A stretch of DNA of 64,000 bases from Mesorhizobium sp. B2-4-15 (GTDB lineage: Bacteria > Pseudomonadota > Alphaproteobacteria > Rhizobiales > Rhizobiaceae): contig NZ_VFUZ01000004.1 of NCBI RefSeq assembly GCF_006658505.1, positions 62,001 through 126,000 of the forward strand, given 5' to 3'. The translations under genes were made by a program, and so were the position numbers. The notes below the pieces were generated by a model. That model made no database searches, was not told the origin of the DNA, and saw only the letters and a list, made by a program, of their open reading frames with translations. Shown piece after piece: positions 36,232 to 46,498 of the stretch (position 1 is the stretch's first letter; the number at the start of each line of letters is the position of its first letter).

Positions 36232-36813
36232 TCACGGCGCGACGTCCTTGGTTGGAAAGCCGCAGGATGTTCCGAGGTTGCGGTAGGCCTTGGTGAAGCC
36301 GTCCATCGGAATGCTGGCGACTGCCTCCTTGCCGAAGGCCACATCGAGCGAGGTGGCCTGGCGCATGGCACGCAGCAGCGCGAGACTGGTCTTGGCCTGA
36401 TTGTCGATCGTCCAGCTCGGGTGGCCGTTGACGGCATCGTTGGAAGAGACCGTAGCCGAAACCTTGACGCCCGGATCGCCGAAAGTCGCCGCGATCTTGT
36501 CGCCGGTCGGCAGGTTGCGATTGTCGATGGTCAGCATGACGGCCGGATAAGCGTCAGGCGGCAGGGCATCGCCGGTCGAAATCGACAGTGTCAGCGTGCC
36601 CGAATTGCCACTCGCATCGAAGAACGCCGTCGAAGCCGCGCAGGTCTTGCGAGCATCCTGGCCGGTGTCGAGCGCATCGACGAGGGTTGTCCATCGGCCG
36701 AAGGTGCTGGTGGCAGGCAGGTCCGGGGCGGGCTGGGTCTGCGCCAACGCGGCGCCGCAAACGGCCAGCCAGCCGACAACGCCGAGCAAGGTAAAACGAA
36801 ATTCGCGCATCAT
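36232..36813 (-). CDS. Conserved periplasmic protein of unknown function
   Basis: A 193-residue protein with a Sec signal peptide (LLGVVGWLAVCGAALA), then a mature region starting QTQPAPDLPATSTFGRWTTL. It has two cysteines that could form a disulphide (KTCAASTAFF and LGTSCGFPT). Beta-rich composition and the late block SLDVAFGKEAVASIPMDGFT resemble invasion-associated locus B (IalB)-like proteins, though I am not certain. The ATG pair at 36813 and 36810 follows GGAG. It is between glyA and nrdR on the same strand, 76 bp from glyA. Confidence 0.7.
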   Translation of the reverse strand: MMREFRFTLLGVVGWLAVCGAALAQTQPAPDLPATSTFGRWTTLVDALDTGQDARKTCAASTAFFDASGNSGTLTLSISTGDALPPDAYPAVMLTIDNRNLPTGDKIAATFGDPGVKVSATVSSNDAVNGHPSWTIDNQAKTSLALLRAMRQATSLDVAFGKEAVASIPMDGFTKAYRNLGTSCGFPTKDVAP

Positions 36814-36889
36814 CGATTCTCCGGTTCCATGCATCACCCGATCAGGGGTGATGCACCGCGGCGGATAAAAGATGACGCTTCGCGTCCGG

Positions 36890-38203
<1,314 letters not shown>

Positions 38204-38246
38204 GGCCTGAATTCCCCAGGGTTCGAGGTCAGTTTTTGTTTTGAGT

Positions 38247-38287
38247 ATGTCGTTGTCCCAAAACCGCTGCACACTTTTGGGCGACAT
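38247..38287. repeat. Palindromic element upstream of glyA
   Basis: Nested inverted arms ATGTCG (38247-38252) with CGACAT (38282-38287), and CCCAAAA (38257-38263) with TTTTGGG (38275-38281), flank CCGCTGCACAC. I recall this same sequence as a frequent intergenic repeat in Mesorhizobium and related genomes. That is memory, not a search. It could influence glyA mRNA. Confidence 0.6.
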
Positions 38288-38407
38288 GCATTGAGTTCGC
38301 CGCGCCATTAACACAGTTGTTTTCAACCCGCCACGTTTGCAGCGCGAAATTTGCTGGCCGGTTTGCGGCAGAGGCAGCAAATTCATGACAGCAGAGCGTC
38401 GCCAGTC

Positions 38408-40051
38408 CTACTTCCGCATCTGCCTGCCGTTCAAAAGAGCTTCCGTAAGCGTGGTCTCGGTGAACAGCGCTTGCGCCGTGTGGTCGTTGATCTCGCCGCG
38501 GCGAAGCATGGCGCGCAAGGCGTCACGCTCGGCGGCGATGCCGGCGAGCCTCAGGTCGACCTCCAGCCTGCCTGCCTCGCGCACTTCGGCGCGCGCTTCG
38601 TCGGCCTCGTCGGACGCAGCGATACGTCGCCGGTAGGCAGCGACAATGCCGTTGGCGGCGGCGAGCCTGGCGCCAGGCACATCGCCCTCCCCTTCATCCG
38701 TCTGCGCGATGCTCTCAAGACGGGCGATTGCCGCCTTCGCCGCGCCGACACGCGCCATGCGCTCCTCAGCGGCTCCGGAGTCTTCGCCTGGCCCGATCAG
38801 CCCGCGCGCGATCACCGGCAAGGCAAGGCTGGCGATGACCAGGGAGCAGATGATGACGCCGGCGGCGAGAAAAATGACCAAGTCCCGCGCGGGAAATGGC
38901 GAACCATCCTGCAGGGCCAACGGCAGCGACAATATGCCGGCCAGCGTGATGGCACCTCGTACGCCCGCGACCGATCCCGCGAGCCGCACCCGCAGGCCGA
39001 ATGGCTCGGCCTTGTGCTTCCCGAGCCGTGCGGCGAGCGCCGCCGCGATGTCGCCAATCCAGATCCAGACGAAGCGGAGCGCGATGAGGCACAAGGTCAG
39101 CGCGACCACGGTCAACACCGGCTGGATGACAGGATAGTGGCCAGTGAGTTCCGGCGGCACCTTGCGGATGATTTCGGGAAGCTGCAGGCCGAGCACAATG
39201 AACAGCGCGCCGTTGAAGACGAAGGAAAACGTCGTCCAAAGCGAGATCGTCTGCATGCGCGCCGAGACACCGAGAAAGCGGAATATGCCGGTGCTCCCGG
39301 TCAAGAGGCCAGCGGTCACGGCGGCCAGGATGCCCGAGGCCCCGAAGTGCTCGGCGCCGAGATAGGCGACGAAGGGGAGCAGGATGGTGATCAGCACCTG
39401 CGCCTCGGCAGGCACGCCGCCGATGCGGTCGAGCAGTTGCAATGCCTTGGCGGCGACGAACAATGCCGCGACGCCGGCCAGGATGCCGACCGCCACCGCA
39501 TAGAGAAAGCTCAGCGAGGCGGCGGCCAAGGAAAAACTGCCGGTAAGCGCTGCTGCGACGGCAAAGCGGAACATGACGAGACCCGATGCGTCGTTGAGCA
39601 GCGACTCGCCTTCCAGGATATGCATCAGCCGCGCCGGAACGACGTTCCTGTCGACGATCGAGGAGACAGCCACCGCATCCGTCGGCGACAGCACCGCGGC
39701 AAGGGCGAACGCAACGACCAGCGGAATGCTGGGCACCAGCCAGTGCAAGGCATAGCCGAAGCCGACGATGGTGAAGAAGACGAGGCCTATGGCAAGGGCA
39801 AGGATCGGCCAGCGCAATGCCACCAGCTCGCGCTTGGGCGCACCAAAGGCATCGCTGAACAAAAGCGGCGGAATGAACACCAGCAGGAACAGTTCCGGAT
39901 CGATCTCGATATGGATGCCGCGCACGGGCCAGGCAAGTGCGGCGCCTATCGCGATCTGCAGCACCGGCAGCGGCACGCGCACCAGGCGCACCAATGCGCC
40001 GGAAACGGCGACGAAGACGAGCACTAGGAGGACAAAGATAGCGGCTTGCAT
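38408..40051 (-). CDS. Na+/H+ antiporter (CPA1/NhaP-type)
   Basis: A 547-residue monovalent cation:proton antiporter-1. About 12-13 helices cover residues 1-410. The hallmark LSPTDAVAVSSIVDRNVVPA and LLNDASGLVMFRFAVA contain the conserved acidic and Asn/Asp residues of ion binding. A soluble helical C-terminal domain (about 420-547), rich in Ala, Glu and Arg, resembles the YjcE/NhaP regulatory tail. It stands as a single transcription unit 204 bp downstream of glyA's start region on the same strand. The preferred ion (Na+, K+, Li+) is unknown. Confidence 0.9.
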   Translation of the reverse strand: MQAAIFVLLVLVFVAVSGALVRLVRVPLPVLQIAIGAALAWPVRGIHIEIDPELFLLVFIPPLLFSDAFGAPKRELVALRWPILALAIGLVFFTIVGFGYALHWLVPSIPLVVAFALAAVLSPTDAVAVSSIVDRNVVPARLMHILEGESLLNDASGLVMFRFAVAAALTGSFSLAAASLSFLYAVAVGILAGVAALFVAAKALQLLDRIGGVPAEAQVLITILLPFVAYLGAEHFGASGILAAVTAGLLTGSTGIFRFLGVSARMQTISLWTTFSFVFNGALFIVLGLQLPEIIRKVPPELTGHYPVIQPVLTVVALTLCLIALRFVWIWIGDIAAALAARLGKHKAEPFGLRVRLAGSVAGVRGAITLAGILSLPLALQDGSPFPARDLVIFLAAGVIICSLVIASLALPVIARGLIGPGEDSGAAEERMARVGAAKAAIARLESIAQTDEGEGDVPGARLAAANGIVAAYRRRIAASDEADEARAEVREAGRLEVDLRLAGIAAERDALRAMLRRGEINDHTAQALFTETTLTEALLNGRQMRK

Positions 40052-40198
40052 GGCGCGATTCCGGCTGTTTCACGAACCATGCGCAATCGTCGGTCTCGCG
40101 TCCAGACAAGGCGCCGCGCGGCAAAGACCGTCAACTGCGTCAAGGCGGCAGTGCGGCTGGTCGACTAGAGACTGATTTGAAACACGTCCTCGGCAAAA

Positions 40199-40227
40199 CA
40201 AAAGGCCGCCTCGAAGGCAGCCTTTTG
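40199..40227 (-). terminator. Intrinsic terminator after the L,D-transpeptidase gene
   Basis: CAAAAGGC-CGCC and GGC-A-GCCTTTTG form a 12-bp stem with one mismatch around TCGAA. On the minus strand it is followed by TTTTG. It starts 18 bp after the transpeptidase stop. Confidence 0.8.
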
Positions 40228-40244
40228 TTAAAATAATCAATCCC

Positions 40245-41513
40245 TTAGAGCGAAGAGGTGATCTGCAGCTCGCTGGCGCCGTCAAGCGCGTAGATATCGT
40301 CGCGGAACTGCACGACGCCGGGTCCCGTCGACCAGGCAGAGAGATAGAGGAAGTGCACCGGCACCGGATTGGTGACCTGGATCGGCGTGTTCTGGCCGGT
40401 CTTGATCGCCGCCTCGAAATGCTGGCGGTCCCAGCCGGGCGTGTCGCGCAGGATCCAGGTGACGAGGTCGCGCACGTTCTGGACGCGCACGCAGCCCGAG
40501 GAATCGAAGCGCATCATCTTGCCGAACAGGCTCTGCTGCGGCGTGTCATGCATATAGACGCCATCCGGGCTCGGGAAATTGATCTTCACCGAAGCCATGG
40601 CGTTTTCCGAGCCCGGATCCTGGCGGAACCGGTACTTGGCCGCATCATCCGTCGACCAGTCCACATTCATCGGATCGACTTCGCCGCCATCCGGCGCGAA
40701 CAGGCGGATATGGCTGTTCTTCAGATAGTTGGGATCCTTCCGCATCAGCGGAATGATGTCCTTGCGCACGATCGACACCGGCGCGTTCCAGTACGGATTG
40801 ACGATGATCTCATTGATCTTCGAATTGACGATCGGCGTCTGGCGATCGATCTTGCCGACGATTGCCGTGTGGCGAAGCACGACACGGTCATTCTCGACCG
40901 CCTCGATCTGAGCCGCCGGAATGTCGACCAGCACGTAACGATTGCCGAGTGTGCCGGCCTTCTCCTTCAGCCTTTGCAGATTGGTCTGCAACTGGCCAAG
41001 CCGGATCTGCGCCGAAACGTTCATCGCGGCATAGGTGTACTTGCCCATCGAGCCATCGGCGGGAAGGCCGTGGCGCAGCTGGAAGCGCTTCACCGCCGAG
41101 TCGACATAGGAATCGAAAGCCGTCGAGATGCCGGCATTCTGCGACAGGTCGCCCGCAATCATCAGGCGCTTGCGCAGCGGCACCACATCCGGGTCGTCAA
41201 CGCCGAGCTGCAGCTTCTTGGTGTCCGGCACCGGCTGCCATCCACCCTGGCCGACGATGTTCTGATATTGCGCGACGGCCTGCTCGGTGAAGGCGACCGT
41301 CTGCGGGCTGAAAATCGGCAATGTCGAGGCCACCTTGCCGCCTTCGCTGGCGCGGGCGTCGAACTGGTCGTCCCAGTTGCCGCGCGCCGAGGATTTCAAG
41401 ATATCCCCGATTACATCCTGCGCATTCGCACGCCCGGCCACCATGGCGGCAGCGAGCAACGATGCTCCGGAAAGGAAAAAACGGCGGCTGGTTATCATGG
41501 ACGTTCCAGACAT
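40245..41513 (-). CDS. L,D-transpeptidase (YkuD family; LdtP-like)
   Basis: A 422-residue periplasmic enzyme that should form 3-3 crosslinks in peptidoglycan or attach proteins to it. The N-terminus has a twin-arginine-like signal (MITSRRFFLSGASLLAAAMV) ending GRANA. A peptidoglycan-binding-like segment (VDSAVKRFQLRHGLPADGSM, about 130-150) precedes the YkuD domain. The active-site motif is MRFDSSGCVRVQNVRDL with Cys at about 340, preceded by HDTPQQSLFG. ATGs at 41513 and 41498 are both possible. In Rhizobiales and Liberibacter this gene is controlled by LdtR, which lies next to it here. Confidence 0.92.
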   Translation of the reverse strand: MSGTSMITSRRFFLSGASLLAAAMVAGRANAQDVIGDILKSSARGNWDDQFDARASEGGKVASTLPIFSPQTVAFTEQAVAQYQNIVGQGGWQPVPDTKKLQLGVDDPDVVPLRKRLMIAGDLSQNAGISTAFDSYVDSAVKRFQLRHGLPADGSMGKYTYAAMNVSAQIRLGQLQTNLQRLKEKAGTLGNRYVLVDIPAAQIEAVENDRVVLRHTAIVGKIDRQTPIVNSKINEIIVNPYWNAPVSIVRKDIIPLMRKDPNYLKNSHIRLFAPDGGEVDPMNVDWSTDDAAKYRFRQDPGSENAMASVKINFPSPDGVYMHDTPQQSLFGKMMRFDSSGCVRVQNVRDLVTWILRDTPGWDRQHFEAAIKTGQNTPIQVTNPVPVHFLYLSAWSTGPGVVQFRDDIYALDGASELQITSSL

Positions 41514-41849
41514 TTTTGTAGCGGTTCGATCACTTTGCTGCGTTGATCACCGGGCGATCTCGCCCGCACTCTAAAATTGGCAATCTTAACAATTAGCCAA
41601 CCATGGTCCGTATCACGTTGGCGATAAACGCACGAGCGCGACACGGTTGCAGGTGGACGCAAGGCCCTCACCACTGCATCACTGCGATCCTCGGTTCCAC
41701 TGGAATATGGCGGCAACGTGGCCTTGCGCCCAAATCTGACCGGCCTTCGCTCTGAAAAGAAAGGGACCGGTGCTTTTCGGCACCGGCCCTGACTGGAGGT
41801 CGCTGTTTCGGCCGCGCTTCTGTGGCGCGGGCCGGATCTGTGTGGCGCC
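41514..41849 (-). promoter_or_regulatory. Intergenic region: ldtR terminator and transpeptidase promoter
   Basis: No gene is seen in these 336 bp. A hairpin at 41762-41790 (CCGGTGC and GCACCGG, extended by AGGG/CCCT) is followed on the minus strand by a T-rich stretch and ends the ldtR transcript. The rest, including an A/T-rich part at 41570-41600, should hold the transpeptidase promoter and any LdtR site. I could not point to a specific LdtR box. Confidence 0.6.
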
Positions 41850-42365
41850 TTACATCCTGTAGGCGATGGTGTCGTTCCAGAAGCGGTCGAGCCGCTGCAG
41901 GGCGCGGTTCATCTGCTTGAACTCGTCGGTGTTGATGCCGCCGACCTGTTCGATCGAGCCGACATGGCGCTCATAGAGGCCGGCGACCACATCCGCCACC
42001 TCGTTGCCCTTCGGCGTCAAAGAAACGCGGACCGAACGGCGGTCGATGCGCGAGCGCTGGTGATTGATGAAGCCGAGATCGACCAGCTTCTTCAGATTGT
42101 AGGATACGTTCGAGCCGAGATAATAGCCACGCGAGCGCAACTCGCCGGCGGTCAGCTCGGAATTGCCGATGTTGAAGAGCAGCAGCGCCTGGATGGCATT
42201 GATGTCGGAACGGCCGTTGCGGTCAAATTCGTCCTTGATCACGTCAAGCAGACGGCGGTGCAACCGCTCGACCAGCTGCAGCGATTCCATGTACAGGGAA
42301 CGGATAGCCTCGCGGCGATCGTCGGATACGTTGGCGGTCTTCGTCGCCGGACGCGAATTGATCAT
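41850..42365 (-). CDS. ldtR: MarR-family regulator LdtR
   Basis: A 171-residue winged-helix regulator. LQLVERLHRRLLDVIKDEFD forms the dimerisation helix. INAIQALLLFNIGNSELTAG then ELRSRGYYLGSNVSYNLKKL are the HTH, and INHQRSRIDRRSVRVSLTPKG is the MarR wing. YLGSNVSYNL strongly matches LdtR, described in Liberibacter and Sinorhizobium as regulating an L,D-transpeptidase and osmotic stress tolerance. The transpeptidase lies next downstream on the same strand, beyond a terminator. The regulated effect and ligand here are inferred from that work. Confidence 0.9.
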   Translation of the reverse strand: MINSRPATKTANVSDDRREAIRSLYMESLQLVERLHRRLLDVIKDEFDRNGRSDINAIQALLLFNIGNSELTAGELRSRGYYLGSNVSYNLKKLVDLGFINHQRSRIDRRSVRVSLTPKGNEVADVVAGLYERHVGSIEQVGGINTDEFKQMNRALQRLDRFWNDTIAYRM

Positions 42366-42603
42366 TGTCTTTGCCTCTCGTTTGTCGCCCTGGTGATTTT
42401 TTGTTTTTCACCTTGATCGCGACACTATCGAATACTCATAAAATTCGACTTAAACGCTAGGGCTAACAAGAGCTTACCGGTAAGAGGTTTCGAAAGAGGC
42501 TTAACGAACGGTCACCCGAGCAAGGATGATTAACCTAAAGATTTAGGCAATGATCGCGGGGCTGGATTCAGGCGGCCGCCAAGTCATCAATGGCCGCAAA
42601 GGC

Positions 42604-43026
42604 TTAGTGCCGTACGGGGCGTTTCTGCAGGTAGATGACGACGCGAAAGACGATGTAGAGCAGCGCCACCGCCGCATGCGAGACGACGATCAGCAGCCGA
42701 TGGCCGAAAAGCTCGGGAAAACCGGCATACATGACGGTCTCGGTGACCGCGCAGATGAACCAGATCACCGGGCCCCAGGAGGCCAGCATCCACAGCCCCG
42801 CGGCGGCGAAGGGAAAAAACACGGCGAGCATCACCGTCGCCACCTGCCAGTGCACCGGCATGAGGTCGAAGCGCCACAGCGAGCCTGGATAGAAGCCGAT
42901 CAGCTTGATCCAGTACAGGATGCCGAAGAGCAGGCAGTAGCCCGCGATGACGCGCTGGAACCAGGCGAAGATCACCTCGACCGTCGATGGCTGAAGCACG
43001 ACGCGTCTCGACGTCACTTCGCTCAT
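42604..43026 (-). CDS. DUF6163 four-helix membrane protein
   Basis: A 140-residue membrane protein with four hydrophobic helices: VIAGYCLLFGILYWIKLIGF, VATVMLAVFFPFAAAGLWML, VIWFICAVTETVMYAGF and VVSHAAVALLYIVFRVVIYL. It matches the alphaproteobacterial DUF6163 family, often next to ldtR. It lies 238 bp upstream of ldtR and its start overlaps the stop of the hydrolase gene by four bases. Function unknown; the neighbourhood suggests an envelope role. Confidence 0.8.
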   Translation of the reverse strand: MSEVTSRRVVLQPSTVEVIFAWFQRVIAGYCLLFGILYWIKLIGFYPGSLWRFDLMPVHWQVATVMLAVFFPFAAAGLWMLASWGPVIWFICAVTETVMYAGFPELFGHRLLIVVSHAAVALLYIVFRVVIYLQKRPVRH

Positions 43027-44066
43027 GTCAGGAGTTCCCGTTCACCGAGCGGGGCGAAATAGGCATCGATATCGGCCTCACGGACCGCATCGAGACTTGC
43101 CGGCCGCCATTGCGGCTTCGATCCCTTGTCGATGATGGCGGCGCGGATGCCTTCGTAGAAATCGTGGCCGGCAAGCATGCGGTTGAGGATACGGAACTCC
43201 ATCTTCACGCAGTCGTCCATCGACAATGTCAGCCCGGCGCTGATTTGCCGCCAGGCGACGCGAAGGCTGGTCGGCGAGCGCGTGCGGATCGTCGCCAGCG
43301 TCCTTGCCGCGAATTCGTCGGTGCTTGCCGCGCGGTCCAGGCTGTCGATGACATCCTGCAGCGACAGCTGGGCGAAATGGCGCGATATCGCTTCCAGGAT
43401 CGGCCTTTCGGTCTCCCGCTTCGCCGGAACAAGGAAACCACGCAGCACCGATTCCGGATCGCCAGTCAGCGCCAGCCGGTCGAGGAAGCTCGTCTGGTCC
43501 TCGGCCTTGATGGTGTGGGTTGCCAGACCCGACCACAGCGCATCGCCATAGCGGATACGGTTGCCGGTCAGCGCCAGATACATGCCGAAGGAGCCGCCAA
43601 GATCGGGCAGCAAATGGCTGGCGCCGACATCGGGGAAAAAACCGATGCCGACCTCCGGCATGGCGAACTGGGCGTTCTCGGTCATCACCCGATGCGAGCC
43701 GTGAAAGGAAATGCCGACGCCACCACCCATGACGATGCCGTCGATGAGCGCCACATAGGGTTTGCGGAAGCTGTTGATGCGGGCGTTCAGCCGATACTCA
43801 TCGGCGAAGAACTCGACCGGCGGCTTTCCAGCCCGGCCGGCTTCGTAGATGTGGAGGATATCGCCTCCGGCCGAAAACGCCCTGCCCTCTGCCTTGACGA
43901 CGACGACGTCCACGCCGTCATCGCGCTCCCAGGCATGCAGCGCCTTGCCCAGCGCCTTGACCATGAGATGGGTGACGGCATTGAGCGCCTGCGGCCGTGT
44001 CAGCGTCACGGCACCAGCTCTGCCCAACCGTTCGAAGCGAATTTCGTCGCCTCCACCAAAATCCAT
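43023..44066 (-). CDS. 3-hydroxyisobutyryl-CoA hydrolase (enoyl-CoA hydratase family)
   Basis: A 347-residue crotonase-fold enzyme of the HIBYL-CoA hydrolase subgroup, which frees 3-hydroxyisobutyrate from its CoA ester in valine breakdown. The N-terminal LTRPQALNAVTHLMVKALGK and SAGGDIL form the CoA site. VALIDGIVMGGGVGISFHGS holds the oxyanion loop and FAMPEVGIGFFPDVGASHLL the conserved Glu and Asp region. The C-terminal ECH_2 extension distinguishes it from ordinary hydratases. The start at 44066 removes an unsupported 22-residue extension. No other valine-degradation gene is near. Confidence 0.9.
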   Translation of the reverse strand: MDFGGGDEIRFERLGRAGAVTLTRPQALNAVTHLMVKALGKALHAWERDDGVDVVVVKAEGRAFSAGGDILHIYEAGRAGKPPVEFFADEYRLNARINSFRKPYVALIDGIVMGGGVGISFHGSHRVMTENAQFAMPEVGIGFFPDVGASHLLPDLGGSFGMYLALTGNRIRYGDALWSGLATHTIKAEDQTSFLDRLALTGDPESVLRGFLVPAKRETERPILEAISRHFAQLSLQDVIDSLDRAASTDEFAARTLATIRTRSPTSLRVAWRQISAGLTLSMDDCVKMEFRILNRMLAGHDFYEGIRAAIIDKGSKPQWRPASLDAVREADIDAYFAPLGERELLT

Positions 44067-44252
44067 CGCCAGAGAATCCCTTCCCCGCGCCTGCGGGACT
44101 GAAGTGCTAAAGGCGGCGCATGGGTGCGTCAATGGCAGCAGCCTCTTCGCCGCGGTCTTGGCGGCTGGCGGCAGCCGATGCTACGAAGATCACCGCCATT
44201 CAAAGCGACGCGCCGATATTAAGCACGCAGATGGCATCGGGGACAGTTGGGC

Positions 44253-45074
44253 ATGTCCGGATTGATTCGTACCGCGCTTTTCACGATCGGACTTGTGATC
44301 GCTGGCCTTGCACCGCGCGCCGCATTCGCCGTCACGGCCGACGAACTCTACCAGTCGAAGACCATCGTCACCGGCCAAGGCGAAGCGAACCGCCAGATAG
44401 GCTTCAGAGACTGCCTGGACCGGGTTCTGGTCAGGGTTTCAGGCGATCAGCGGCTGCTGAAGAAACCAGACATGGCGGATCTGCGCGACAAGGCTGGCAG
44501 CTTCGTCGATTCCTTCCGCTACCGCGACCGGCTGGAAGGCATTCCGATCCATGACGAGCAAGGCACGCACGACCGGCCACACGATCTCACCTGCCTCTAC
44601 AAGCCTGATATCCTCGACAAGGTGCTGGCGTCGCTTGGCAGCAAACCCTGGCTTGGTGAGCGGCCGACGCTCACCATCTTTCTCGCCACCGAACAGGGCG
44701 CTCGGCATTTCGTGCTGAGCGCCGAGGAAAAGCGTGGCGAAACGATGCGCGAATCCTTCGCCAATGCCGCCGGTCCAACGCTGATGCATGTCGTGTTTCC
44801 GGAGGCTGCGCAGCTTGCCGGCCTGGGCGAAACAGCGCTGGGCTCCGCCGATATGGCAAGGCTGGACCGACTGGCCAAACAGACCGGTGGCACCCAAGCG
44901 CTCGCCGGCAGCATCGTATGGAGCGACAAAGAGCTCGGCTGGATCGCCGATTGGCGACTGGCCGATCACGGCAAGACCTATCGTTGGCAGGTGCGTGGCG
45001 TCAGCTTCGACGAGGCGTTTCGTGTGGCCATCAGCGGTGCGGCGCAGATTCTGTCCGGCAACGGGCAGCCTTGA
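44253..45074 (+). CDS. DUF2066 periplasmic protein
   Basis: A 273-residue protein with a Sec signal peptide (GLIRTALFTIGLVIAGLA, then APRAAFA). The mature part opens VTADELYQSKTIVTGQGEAN and FRDCLDRVLVRVSGDQRLL, the DUF2066 hallmark. Two further blocks are SLGSKPWLGERPTLTIFLAT and QTGGTQALAGSIVWSDKELG. Its function is unknown across proteobacteria, where it is often found near phosphatidyltransferase and DnaA-related genes; here hemB follows. The ATG at 44253 is preferred over a TTG six bases upstream. Confidence 0.85.
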   Translation: MSGLIRTALFTIGLVIAGLAPRAAFAVTADELYQSKTIVTGQGEANRQIGFRDCLDRVLVRVSGDQRLLKKPDMADLRDKAGSFVDSFRYRDRLEGIPIHDEQGTHDRPHDLTCLYKPDILDKVLASLGSKPWLGERPTLTIFLATEQGARHFVLSAEEKRGETMRESFANAAGPTLMHVVFPEAAQLAGLGETALGSADMARLDRLAKQTGGTQALAGSIVWSDKELGWIADWRLADHGKTYRWQVRGVSFDEAFRVAISGAAQILSGNGQP

Positions 45075-45204
45075 GAAGTCCGCGGCCCCTATCCGCGTGC
45101 CGGCACTTTCTCCGTGAACGGAGAAACGAAAAGCTGGCACAAACGTGTCGCATTGGTCAGCGCCACGGGCTCGTGGTAAAAGCAGGCTATCCGGAGTTTT
45201 GGCA

Positions 45205-46236
45205 ATGAACAAATTCACCCCGACAAAACCAGCCGGCGCGCGCAGCGTCGACGACGTCACCGGCAGCCGCCGCCTGCGCCGCATGCGCAAGGCTGACTGG
45301 TCGCGCCGGCTCGTGCAGGAGAACCGGCTTTCGGTCGACGACCTCATCTGGCCGATCTTCGTCGTCGAGGGCAATAATGTGCGCGAGCCGATCGCCGCCA
45401 TGCCAGGCGTCTTTCGCCTGTCGGTCGACCTTGCCGTCAAGGAGGCCGAACGCGCGGCCAAGCTCGGCATTCCGGCACTCGCCACCTTCCCCAATGTCGA
45501 ACTCGGCCTGCGCGACCAGACCGGCTCGCATATCCTCGACCCGGAAAACATCATCAACCGCGCCACCCGCGCGATAAAGAACGCAGTGCCCGAGATCGGC
45601 GTCATCACCGACGCCGCGCTCGATCCGTTCACCAGCCACGGCCATGACGGCATCCTGCGCGACGGCATCATCGTCAACGACGAAACGGTGGAACAGGTCG
45701 CGGCGGCGGCCGTCATCCAGGCGGCGGCGGGCGCCGATATCATCGCGCCATCCGACATGATGGATGGCCGTATCGGCGCCATCCGCGACGCGCTCGACGC
45801 CAACGGCTTTCAGGACGTGGCGATCATGTCCTACGCGACCAAGTTCGCCTCGGCCTTCTACGGCCCTTATCGCGAGGCGGTCGGCACTGCCGGCCTGCTC
45901 AAGGGCGACAAGAAGACCTACTATATCGACCACGCCAATTCGGACGAGGCGGTGCGCGAGGCGGAGCAGGACCTCGCCGAGGGCGCCGACATGCTGATGG
46001 TCAAGCCCGGCCTGCCCTATCTCGACATCATCCGCCGGCTGAAGGACGAATTCCAGATGCCGACCTTCGCCTACCAGGTCTCGGGCGAATATTCGATGAT
46101 CAAGGCAGCGGGCGCCAATGGCTGGATCGATGGCGAGAAGGCGATGCTGGAATCGCTGCTCGCCTTCAAGCGTGCAGGCTGCGACGGCATCCTGACCTAT
46201 TTCGCGCCCGAAGTGGCCGTGATGCTGAAGGGGTAA
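45205..46236 (+). CDS. hemB: Delta-aminolevulinic acid dehydratase (porphobilinogen synthase)
   Basis: Condenses two 5-aminolevulinate molecules to porphobilinogen in tetrapyrrole synthesis. The 343-residue enzyme has the N-terminal RRLRRMRKADWSRRLVQENR arm. It has IVNDETVEQVA, APSDMMDGRIGAI, the first active Lys in SYATKFASAFYGPYR, and the Schiff-base Lys in MVKPGLPYLD. The zinc-cysteine cluster of mammalian forms is replaced by Asp-rich residues (VITDAALDPFTSHGHDG), as usual in rhizobia (Mg type). The start at 45205 follows GGAG. Confidence 0.96.
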   Translation: MNKFTPTKPAGARSVDDVTGSRRLRRMRKADWSRRLVQENRLSVDDLIWPIFVVEGNNVREPIAAMPGVFRLSVDLAVKEAERAAKLGIPALATFPNVELGLRDQTGSHILDPENIINRATRAIKNAVPEIGVITDAALDPFTSHGHDGILRDGIIVNDETVEQVAAAAVIQAAAGADIIAPSDMMDGRIGAIRDALDANGFQDVAIMSYATKFASAFYGPYREAVGTAGLLKGDKKTYYIDHANSDEAVREAEQDLAEGADMLMVKPGLPYLDIIRRLKDEFQMPTFAYQVSGEYSMIKAAGANGWIDGEKAMLESLLAFKRAGCDGILTYFAPEVAVMLKG

Positions 46237-46498
46237 CTTCGCAGCCCGCACCGCGACCTTCCAGGTCTTGCCATGACACGCTTCGGAGCCGGCTGTCATC
46301 TCTGGCGAATTCCCGCTGACAAGGTGGGCTGGTTGCGGCTATGATGCCGCATGGCCGGAGGCGGCCGGCAGCCCGCACCTCGCCAAGAGGCATGGCGAAC
46401 GCCTCCAGAGGATGCTTCCTGACCCGTTTCACCGTCGGGCGAAGGCGTCGGCAATGCGGGCACTGACGAAGACTTCGCCGTGACCCGAGGAAACGGAC

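Noticed and set aside
38351..40027. 558-codon plus-strand open frame opposite the Na+/H+ antiporter
   Set aside because: Highly charged reverse reading of membrane-helix codons; the antiporter is certain.
44439..45803. 454-codon minus-strand open frame across the DUF2066-hemB junction
   Set aside because: Antisense to two well-supported genes and spanning the gap between them.
46237..46498. Extra small gene between hemB and the glyoxalase-like gene
   Set aside because: No frame with a start signal or protein-like composition; only GC-rich inverted stretches are seen.
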